Source of the DNA: CAVQFB01 sp963711675
GTDB lineage: Bacteria; Acidobacteriota; Terriglobia; Terriglobales; Acidobacteriaceae
Direction of reading: 5' to 3'
Length of the DNA: 64,000 nucleotides
Assembly: GCA_963711675.1 (NCBI GenBank)
Contig: CAVQFB010000015.1
Coordinates: 1 to 64,000 of the forward strand
Of this stretch, positions 58,111 to 64,000 are shown one piece after another; position 1 is the stretch's first letter, and every line of letters starts with the position of its first letter. The position numbers and the translations under genes are program-made. Under the pieces are notes generated by a model, which did not search any database, was not told the origin of the DNA, and saw nothing but the letters and a program-made list of their open reading frames with translations.

Positions 58111-60561
58111 ATGGAATCCTGGTTACTAGATTTGCGCTCGGGCTGGAGGATGTTGCGCAAGAATCCGGGTTTCGCGATGGTCGCGATTTTGACAATCGCG
58201 ATTGGCATCGGAGCGAATACCACAATCTTCAGCTGGATTCACGGTGTGCTCATCAACGCGCTCCCTGGCGCTGGGGAGCCGGACCAGGTCGTAGCCCTGG
58301 AAAGCTTGACGCCGTCCTCGGAGTGGGTGCCCACGTCTTACCCCGACTTTCGCGATTTTCGTGACCGCGCCAGACAGCTCGAGTCCATGAGCGTGACAGT
58401 CCCGATGGCTCTGGCGGTTGGTGATGAAAGAAACATCGAGCGTACCTGGGGCGAGTTGGTGTCAGGAAACTACTTTGATCTTCTACAGGTCAAGCCTGCC
58501 TTGGGACGATTCTTTTCCTCCGCCGAACGCGGCGATGAGCAGAATGCCTATCCGGTGGTCGTGATCAGCCATTCGCTGTGGACGAGCCATTATCATGCTG
58601 ACCCCTCAGTGATTGGGAGAACGGTGCGGATCAATCGTTTCCCTTATCAGATCATTGGTGTGGCGCCGCAAGCGTTTCAGGGATCGATGGCGGGACTCTC
58701 CTTCGAGATGTGGGCGCCGGCAACCATGTTTGGCCAATTGAGCTCGACCGGCGAGTGGATGTTGCGGGACCGGAAGACCCGCATGTTCCGGGTTCTCGGA
58801 CGTCTGGCTCCCGGAGTAACAGTCCAGCAGGCTCGCGCTGAGATGAATTCAATCGCGGGTCACCTCGCAAAGGAACACGCGAGCACTAACGAAGGTATGA
58901 GCGCCACGGTCCTGCCGCTCTGGAAATCGCATTATGGCATTCAGGATTCTCTGCTGGCTCCGCTGGGCATCCTGATGGGCGCAAGCGGCCTGGTGCTGTT
59001 GATCGTGTGTGCCAATGTCGCAAATCTGCTCTTGGCCCGGGCAGTGACCCGGCGGCGAGAGATCAAGATCCGCGTCGCGTTGGGAGCTGGACGAGCACGA
59101 CTGATTCGCCAGCTCTTGAGTGAAAGCCTAGTGATAGCGGCAGCAGGAGCAGTTATCGGCCTGTTGCTTAGCGAGTGGTTTGGAGGATCGCTGCGCTTGC
59201 TGGTGCCGGCGGCATCGGTCCCCAATCTTGCTCGGCCACCGATCGACGGAGGAGTGCTTCTTTTCACGGCGCTTCTCGCAGTAGCGGTGACGGTGATCGC
59301 AGGCATGGCCCCCGCCATCGAGTCAGCGTGGGGCAGCGTCAACGACGCGCTCAAGGACGGCGGCCGGACTGAAACATCCAGTGCCGGTTCCAAGCGCTTA
59401 CGCGGCGTGTTGGTAACCGCTGAAGTGGCGCTGGCATTAGTGGCGCTGATCGGCGCGGGACTTTTCGTCAGAAGCTTCCAACTCGCGAGAGCTATTCGCC
59501 CAGGTTTTGATCCAGAGCAGGTGGCGATTTCCACGATGAACCTCTCCGCGGCAAACTACGAGGCCGACCAGGCAGACTCATTCTGCCTTCGGCTGCGACA
59601 GGCACTCGAGCGTCAGCCTGGGGTTACCGCAGTTAGCTACGCGGATTATGTGCCTCTTAGCGTGGGTGCCGGATCGTGGGAAGATCTTCAGATCAAGGGT
59701 TACGTGCCCGGGCCGGGTGAGAACATGAAGATCTATCGCAACCTGGTGGCGCCGGGATATTTCAACCTTTTGAAGATCCCCATTGTTGAAGGGCGGGACT
59801 TTAATGATCGTGATGACACAAACAGCCAGCCGGTAATGATTGTGAGCCAGGAGTTTGTACGCCGCTTCATGCGCAACGGGAATCCGGTGGGCCAGCAAGT
59901 TCATGGCTGGGGACAGTGGTTTACGGTTATCGGGGTGGCCAAGGACAGTAAGATTTATCGGCTGACCGAGAGCCCATCTCCCTTCTTCTATGTTCCGATT
60001 CGCCAGATTTATCGGCCCGAGATGGGACTCAAGTTCTACGTCCGATCTTCGGGCCCCTTAAGCGATGCCGGCGCGGCTCTGCGCCGAGAGGCGAACGCCA
60101 TCGATCCGGCGGTTCCGGTCTACGATGCCATGCCGTTGGAGGAACATATTGCCGCATCGCTCTTTGCGCAGAAGATCGCCGCCAGCCTGCTCAGCACGCT
60201 CGGTTCCGTGGCGCTGCTGCTGGCAGCGGTCGGCCTATATAGCGTGATGGCTTACTCGGTGTCGCGGCGGACGGTTGAGATCGGTGTCCGCGTCGCACTG
60301 GGCGCACGACCGCAAGACATCCTGCGCATGATCGTGCGCGAGAGCCTCATACTGACGCTGCCTGGGGTGGTAGTCGGCGCCTTGCTGGCAACAGCACTAG
60401 CCCGTGTGGTTTCGCAATCGTTGGTCGAGGTCAGCCCAGGAGATCCGGGGATTTATGTCGCGGCCGTGATCTTCACGCTATTGATCGCTTTGTGCTCGGC
60501 GGTAGGGCCAGCGAGGAGCGCGGCGAAGGTAGACCCCAATGCAGCGCTGAGATGCGGGTGA
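58111..60561 (+). CDS. MacB/FtsX-type ABC permease (acidobacterial orphan duplicated permease type)
   Basis: The protein has 816 aa from ATG 58111 with GGGAAGG just upstream. It contains two MacB-like periplasmic domains and two FtsX permease domains: helix 1 WRMLRKNPGFAMVAILTIAIGIGANTTIFSWIHGVL, first periplasmic domain to about residue 270, helices near LLIVCANVANLLLARAVTRRREIKIRVALGAGRARLIRQLLSESL, then SKRLRGVLVTAEVALALVALIGAGLFVRSF, a second periplasmic domain and the final FtsX block VALLLAAVGLYSVMAYSVSRRTVEIGVRVALGARPQDILRMIVRESL. No ATPase gene is adjacent, the usual 'orphan' setting of this family in Acidobacteriota. Exported substrate unknown. Confidence 0.94.
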   Translation: MESWLLDLRSGWRMLRKNPGFAMVAILTIAIGIGANTTIFSWIHGVLINALPGAGEPDQVVALESLTPSSEWVPTSYPDFRDFRDRARQLESMSVTVPMALAVGDERNIERTWGELVSGNYFDLLQVKPALGRFFSSAERGDEQNAYPVVVISHSLWTSHYHADPSVIGRTVRINRFPYQIIGVAPQAFQGSMAGLSFEMWAPATMFGQLSSTGEWMLRDRKTRMFRVLGRLAPGVTVQQARAEMNSIAGHLAKEHASTNEGMSATVLPLWKSHYGIQDSLLAPLGILMGASGLVLLIVCANVANLLLARAVTRRREIKIRVALGAGRARLIRQLLSESLVIAAAGAVIGLLLSEWFGGSLRLLVPAASVPNLARPPIDGGVLLFTALLAVAVTVIAGMAPAIESAWGSVNDALKDGGRTETSSAGSKRLRGVLVTAEVALALVALIGAGLFVRSFQLARAIRPGFDPEQVAISTMNLSAANYEADQADSFCLRLRQALERQPGVTAVSYADYVPLSVGAGSWEDLQIKGYVPGPGENMKIYRNLVAPGYFNLLKIPIVEGRDFNDRDDTNSQPVMIVSQEFVRRFMRNGNPVGQQVHGWGQWFTVIGVAKDSKIYRLTESPSPFFYVPIRQIYRPEMGLKFYVRSSGPLSDAGAALRREANAIDPAVPVYDAMPLEEHIAASLFAQKIAASLLSTLGSVALLLAAVGLYSVMAYSVSRRTVEIGVRVALGARPQDILRMIVRESLILTLPGVVVGALLATALARVVSQSLVEVSPGDPGIYVAAVIFTLLIALCSAVGPARSAAKVDPNAALRCG

Positions 60562-60789
60562 CATCTGCATTGTGCATCGGTACGGTCGGGTTTCTCTGCA
60601 CCCCAGACTGTCTGGCGGAGGGAGAGGGATTCGCTCATAGCCATCTAGCGCAAGTGCTGAGGAACACTACATTTAGCAAGAATTACCAGTGTTTATGCGG
60701 CTCTAAGACACTTCCTCAACTTCCGCTCCAGTGTCTACAGTTTCTCCAATTCGCTGTATTTCCCATGAAAACGGTATCACTGGTATCAC

Positions 60790-60999
60790 TCACTCACGCG
60801 GTTTCTGGGGGAACGGCCTGTGGAATCGTCGCTCGAAGTCTTCTCTAAAATACGCCTCGATTATTTGCCCTGCTCTCATTCCCTGCTTATCGGCGCTCTC
60901 TATTTCGGTGATATCGGATGGTTTGGCTTTGCTCAGCCGTTTACGGGCTTCCTCAGTCTGCTTAACCGCGTCGACGAACTCCTCAGCAGTCACAGTCAT
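60790..60999 (-). CDS. Small hypothetical protein
   Basis: The 69-aa product starts at ATG 60999, with GGAGG 7 nt upstream; this start is preferred over a longer frame to 61074. It is charged and helical (MTVTAEEFVDAVKQTEEARKRLSKAKPSDITEIESADKQG), has no signal peptide or membrane span, and ends with RRFHRPFPQKPRE. Not recognised. Divergent from the DUF2934 gene. Confidence 0.65.
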   Translation of the reverse strand: MTVTAEEFVDAVKQTEEARKRLSKAKPSDITEIESADKQGMRAGQIIEAYFREDFERRFHRPFPQKPRE

Positions 61000-61171
61000 T
61001 TTGTTTCCTCCGACCGGGTGTGTTTGCCGATCATAATGCACGTCTGAATCACTCGATTCAGTGATGCACGTCACGCCGAATCGTGAAGCTTGGGGGCTTA
61101 TAATGTTTTCACACGCCCCACCCGATTTAATCGACCAACAAACGTAACCTCGTCACAGGGAGGAACCCAAA

Positions 61172-61375
61172 ATGAAGGCCATCCATCATTCAACCAACCA
61201 GAAACCTACCAGCTCGACGCAATTGAAAGTTGGGGCGGAAGAACTACAAGATCGAATCCGCGAGCGCGCCTTTGAACTCTACGAACAACGAGGATGCCAG
61301 GACGGGCACGAACTCGACGATTGGCTCCAAGCAGAAGCTGAGACCACCCGCGAAGAAGTTGCGACCGCTGCATGA
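61172..61375 (+). CDS. DUF2934 family small protein
   Basis: The 67-aa product follows a GGGAGG site. The C-terminal half carries the DUF2934 pattern: LQDRIRERAFELYEQRGCQDGHELDDWLQAEAE. DUF2934 proteins are short cytoplasmic proteins of unknown function, common in Acidobacteriota and Rhizobiales. A terminator follows. Confidence 0.9.
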   Translation: MKAIHHSTNQKPTSSTQLKVGAEELQDRIRERAFELYEQRGCQDGHELDDWLQAEAETTREEVATAA

Positions 61376-61404
61376 AAGCCCAGTTATCGGATGCAAAACA
61401 AACA

Positions 61405-61436
61405 GCCCACTCCCGTAAGGGCGGAAGTGGGCTTTT
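61405..61436 (+). terminator. Rho-independent terminator after DUF2934 gene
   Basis: GCCCACT (61405-61411) pairs with AGTGGGC (61426-61432), followed by TTTT. An inner CCCGTAAGGGC mini-stem sits in the loop. The convergent cassette gene ends at 61471. Confidence 0.85.
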
Positions 61437-61470
61437 CAGGCTAAAAGAATGTGTCTGATCCTCACGTCCC

Positions 61471-62401
61471 TTAAGGCGTCGCCGCATATACGCCCGGATA
61501 CCGCCAAGCGGGATACTGGAATATGGGTTTCTGCGTGTACTGCGAGATTGATCGATTTGGCCAAACGCCCTCATCATCAGCCAAGAAGGCGGTATTGTAG
61601 CCGCCGTTCGGAAAGATGCCGTTAATTACAATGTGGTGTTCTGTTACAAAGATCATTTGAAAGTAGGGTATCCCTTCCGGATTCACCACCTCCAAGGCTC
61701 TGTCGTTGTAGTTAAAGTCCCATTGATAAGGACTAGTGATCAGAGCATTATGCTTCACCTGAAGGACAGGCTTGTCGGGCGCAGTCGCAACTGTGACATC
61801 GGCATATAACCTTCCGCTGTCCAAGTACATGTACACCGTTGAGTTGCCAATCACCGCCACATTTCTTCGGCCTTTCGCAAGGTCATCCCTTTCCACCACC
61901 ACCGTGATCCCACCCCCTCCGACGGAAACGCTTAACTCGTCAGAAGCATCTGTGAAGTGAGCGGTAAAGCCCGAAGGTGGCGGCTGAGCCGTTTTCTGAT
62001 CTCGCGGAGTCGCCTGTGTCCCTTTCTTGTCCGTTGTGTGTGGCCGCTCTTGCGAGATAGTGACATCGCGCCCCAAAAGAAATTGTTGCGGCTTCTCTTC
62101 TGAAACCACAATCGTCTCATCAGCCGTCAAGTAGCCCTTCTTTTCAACTCTGACCCGAACTGCCTGGCCCGGCTTGACGCGTTCCGCCAGCTTCAAACTA
62201 AAGAATCCGCTGTCGTCTGTTGTCTCGGGTCGCAGAGCAAAGATCGCCCACAACAGTCACCGACGCAAGCGGAATCCCTTTTTTCGAACCGACTTCCAAG
62301 ACGTAGCCGTTTTGACGCAGACCCTGAGCCTCTGATGTGCAAAGTAGAGCAGTGACCAGAAAGTTCAATATCCAGATCGATCTTGTCTGTTCCGCCGTCA
62401 T
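61471..62401 (-). pseudogene. Cassette gene 4: secreted beta-sandwich protein, one frameshift near 62230
   Basis: The first piece (62401 down to about 62230) has a signal peptide (SIWILNFLVTALLCTSEAQG), then NGYVLEVGSKKGIPLASVTVVGD, the opening strands of a carboxypeptidase-regulatory-like domain. A one-base shift then leads to RPETTDDSGFFSLKLAERVKPGQAVRVRVEKKGYLTADETIVV, the rest of that domain. The following about 180 residues are not recognised: VGGGGITVVVERDDLAKGRR, YQWDFNYNDRALEVVNPEG, FVTEHHIVINGIFPNGGYNTAFLADDEGVWP. The ATG overlaps the stop of the preceding gene (ATGA). Joined length is about 310 aa. Probably exported; function unknown. Confidence 0.7.
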
Positions 62402-62847
62402 CGCTTTTGCAGAGGAATTACGAGATCATTGGCGGGGAGGGTCACGGTTCGCTCATCCGTCTGATACCCCGCTTTGGCAGTTCTAACTCTAATTCTCGCT
62501 CCTGCCGACGATCCTTCTTTCAGATCGATTCGGAAATTGCCATTGCTTTCACTATAGTCTGCTTCGGTTCTTCCTGGAATCGTGATCTCCGCCCCCGATA
62601 TACTTCGGTTGCTTTCGTCTACGACTACTCCGGCTATCACTGACCCGCTCTCGCCACCCGCTGGTTTGTGTGGCGTCAGTGCATAAGAAAGCGCAAAACC
62701 AACCACAAGTACGGCAGCCGTACAACCCCATCGCTTCTTTGCCGTCCAGCTCTGAGGACCCCAAAACACCGGTACCATACCCGCCAAAAGGGTCAACAAG
62801 AAACCGATATACGTCTGAAGAGTGCTCATGTCAGCCAAGGGTACCAT
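62398..62847 (-). CDS. Cassette gene 3: membrane-anchored carboxypeptidase-regulatory-like domain protein
   Basis: The 149-aa product (143 aa if started at ATG 62829) has two hydrophobic helices (TYIGFLLTLLAGMVPVFWG and WGCTAAVLVVGFALSYAL). A carboxypeptidase-regulatory-like beta-sandwich follows: GVVVDESNRSISGAEITIPGRTEADYSESNGNFRIDLKEGSSAGARIRVRTAKAGYQTDERTVTLP. Such domains bind or display proteins or glycans outside the membrane. The next gene, overlapping by 4 nt, carries a second domain of the same type, suggesting the two interact. Confidence 0.75.
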   Translation of the reverse strand: MVPLADMSTLQTYIGFLLTLLAGMVPVFWGPQSWTAKKRWGCTAAVLVVGFALSYALTPHKPAGGESGSVIAGVVVDESNRSISGAEITIPGRTEADYSESNGNFRIDLKEGSSAGARIRVRTAKAGYQTDERTVTLPANDLVIPLQKR

Positions 62848-62880
62848 TCTTGCCTGCGAACGGAATCTTCGGATAGCTTG

Positions 62881-63111
62881 TCATCTCTTACCGGCAACCG
62901 CCTCTTCGTGTCGACGCTTGCTTTCGACACACTGAGTCTTGAAATCGTAATACGCCTCAACCACTTCGCTGAAAAATCGAAAACAGGACTTGACACCCGT
63001 GACAAGCATGCTCACAGCGCCTACCAGCAGAAAGACGATGACGAACGGGAGAAGATGATAATTCTCCGCGAACTCGAAGATAGACTTGGGGTCGCTAGCA
63101 AGAGAAGACAT
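62881..63111 (-). CDS. Cassette gene 2: single-span membrane protein
   Basis: The 76-aa product has one strong membrane helix (LLPFVIVFLLVGAVSMLVTGV), then a charged helical tail (FFSEVVEAYYDFKTQCVESKRRHEEAVAGKR). Its ATG overlaps the stop of the upstream gene (TAATG). Not recognised. Confidence 0.7.
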   Translation of the reverse strand: MSSLASDPKSIFEFAENYHLLPFVIVFLLVGAVSMLVTGVKSCFRFFSEVVEAYYDFKTQCVESKRRHEEAVAGKR

Positions 63112-63611
63112 TACTTGCGCCCGTTTGTTTTGAGAGCTGAGACGATTTCCTGCGCTACAGTGAGGCTCTGTGTCGCCTGTTGCGTTAATTTTTGGGTCTC
63201 TTCCGCAAGCTTATCCAGAAGATCGGGCAATTTCTCCAGTGCTTTGATCCTTGTATCGCGTGATGCGTCGCACAAGAATGAGGTCTGGGACTCGTCCATC
63301 TGATCGCACCAAACGTCATACAACAGTGCCCATCTACCGTTGTATTTCCCGTATCCCAGGGTCGTAGAAATTTTGACCGTCTGTCCCGAGCTTTCCTCAG
63401 ACCACGTTTCTAGGTCAATCCACGCGGACACGCCGATGCCCTGCACAACGAGCGCGCTCTCGATGTCTTTGATTTGAGCGTTGATTTTGTCGCTAACTTC
63501 GTTGAGTGACTTAGCGGAAGTGAAAAGACGAGACAGTGAAGCTTGGGCTTTGCCAGTCACGGCTGCCTCCAGATTGCGGGGTCGGTTTGACCCGATTTGT
63601 GAGGCGGTCAA
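63111..63611 (-). CDS. Cassette gene 1: soluble hypothetical protein
   Basis: The 166-aa product has no signal peptide. Two long helices, at the start (ASLSRLFTSAKSLNEVSDKINAQIKDIESAL) and the end (ALEKLPDLLDKLAEETQKLTQQATQSLTVAQEIVSAL), flank a small beta-rich middle (VSAWIDLETWSEESSGQTVKISTTLGYGKYNGRWALLYDVW). The helices look able to form coiled coils. Not recognised. It is the promoter-proximal gene of the four-gene cassette, about 130 bp from tRNA-Ser. Confidence 0.7.
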   Translation of the reverse strand: MTASQIGSNRPRNLEAAVTGKAQASLSRLFTSAKSLNEVSDKINAQIKDIESALVVQGIGVSAWIDLETWSEESSGQTVKISTTLGYGKYNGRWALLYDVWCDQMDESQTSFLCDASRDTRIKALEKLPDLLDKLAEETQKLTQQATQSLTVAQEIVSALKTNGRK

Positions 63612-63741
63612 ACCTCACGACTGAGAGGCTAGCATTTTGGATAGTTCGGGTCAACAGTTTCTGCCAAACAAGACTATGCCCAACACGAGTTCACACTCTG
63701 GGATAGAAGGAGCGGGCTTTTCATTTTTGGGGGATAGCAAA

Positions 63742-63832
63742 TGGCGGTGAGGGAAGGATTTGAACCTTCGACGCCCGGTTAAGGCGTGGCCGCTTTCAAA
63801 ACGGCTGGCATAAGCCACTCGCCCACCTCACC
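63742..63832 (-). tRNA. tRNA-Ser (anticodon UGA), CCA encoded
   Basis: The minus strand folds as a class II tRNA. The acceptor stem is GGTGAGG with CCTCACC, the discriminator base is G and the 3' CCA is present. The anticodon arm GCCGT-TTTGAAA-GCGGC has anticodon TGA. A long variable arm (CACGCCTTAACCGGGCGTC region) is typical of serine tRNAs. The T-arm is GAAGGTTCAAATCCTTC. Confidence 0.96.
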
Positions 63833-63840
63833 GCAGAAAA

Positions 63841-64000
63841 TCAACAATGTGCAAAGACAAAAATGGGCCAAATACTCGACTTGTGTTCGCTCGCGTACTT
63901 ATCGGCAAAAGCGTATTGAACGTAGTAAGCACGCATCACATTTAGTTTGGGATCGGCCTTGGCGTCCTCATCGACAGCGCGACGCTTCTTTTCTTCACAA
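63841..64000 (-). CDS. C-terminal end of an unidentified gene (partial)
   Basis: About 52 codons are open from the window edge to a TGA at 63841-63843. The translated tail is EEKKRRAVDEDAKADPKLNV followed by MRAYYVQYAFADKYASEHK and SSIWPIFVFAHC. The Lys/Arg/Asp-rich start and sensible composition look like real coding. The rest lies beyond the window. It ends 8 bp before the tRNA-Ser gene on the same strand. Confidence 0.5.
   Translation of the reverse strand, partial: CEEKKRRAVDEDAKADPKLNVMRAYYVQYAFADKYASEHKSSIWPIFVFAHC

Overview
The window looks like a chromosomal segment of a member of the Acidobacteriota (Terriglobia-like). This is inferred from gene content, not from a marker gene. The supporting genes are a 1.2-kaa TonB-dependent receptor with an N-terminal carboxypeptidase-regulatory domain, a long MacB/FtsX-type 'orphan' ABC permease, an ECF sigma factor followed by a Ser/Thr kinase with TolB-like and TPR regions, a HAF-repeat secreted protein, a DUF2934 protein, and dispersed GC-rich palindromes of the GTCATCCTGAGCG kind. 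No rRNA gene or CRISPR array is visible. One tRNA gene (Ser-UGA) lies near the right end.

Layout. 0-7 kb is accessory and damaged: a phage/plasmid-type ATPase remnant, a quinol nitric oxide reductase gene with four frame changes, and an IS91-type HUH transposase abutting a tyrosine recombinase, both frameshifted. 7-14 kb holds a sigma-54 activator fused to a PilZ domain, an orphan GvpF/L protein, a DUF47-Pit phosphate uptake operon behind a three-unit Pho-box-like repeat, an HpcH/HpaI aldolase and a GNAT acetyltransferase. 14-20 kb holds an ECF sigma operon, a broken type IIG/ISP-like restriction-modification gene bracketed by inverted dispersed repeats, and two small secreted proteins. 20-27 kb holds a DUF2844/DUF3443 pair (the second with pepsin-like motifs), a GAF-ANTAR regulator, a DctA-type symporter and a secreted alpha/beta hydrolase.

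26.9-38.6 kb is the most coherent unit. The TonB receptor faces away from a catabolic operon: aldehyde dehydrogenase, FadR/GntR regulator, HIBADH-like dehydrogenase, 2-oxoacid dehydrogenase E1alpha and E1beta, an M24-fold protein and E2. The two divergent promoters carry matching 23-bp sites over their -10 boxes, which suggests that one regulator, probably the GntR protein in the operon, controls both uptake and catabolism.

38.6-51.6 kb is an efflux and redox region. An operon of OsmC, TolC, membrane-fusion protein, RND pump and a DUF2892 protein is divergent, across a 25-bp dyad, from a rhodanese and a TlpA-like thioredoxin. These are followed by an ECF sigma factor with a fused zinc-binding domain and a second RND pump with its fusion protein. 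52-60.6 kb holds a lysozyme-inhibitor-like (LprI) protein next to a GH108 muramidase, the sigma-kinase pair, the HAF protein and the ABC permease. 60.8-64 kb holds small hypothetical genes, a DUF2934 protein, a tightly packed four-gene cassette of unknown function, tRNA-Ser(UGA) and the end of one more gene.

Single-base frame changes recur in 0-18 kb and once at 62.2 kb, including in ordinary genes (Pit, DUF47), yet are not seen in the large genes of 18.3-61 kb. Sequence error in part of the assembly is as likely as gene decay, so 'pseudogene' below means 'frame broken in this sequence'.
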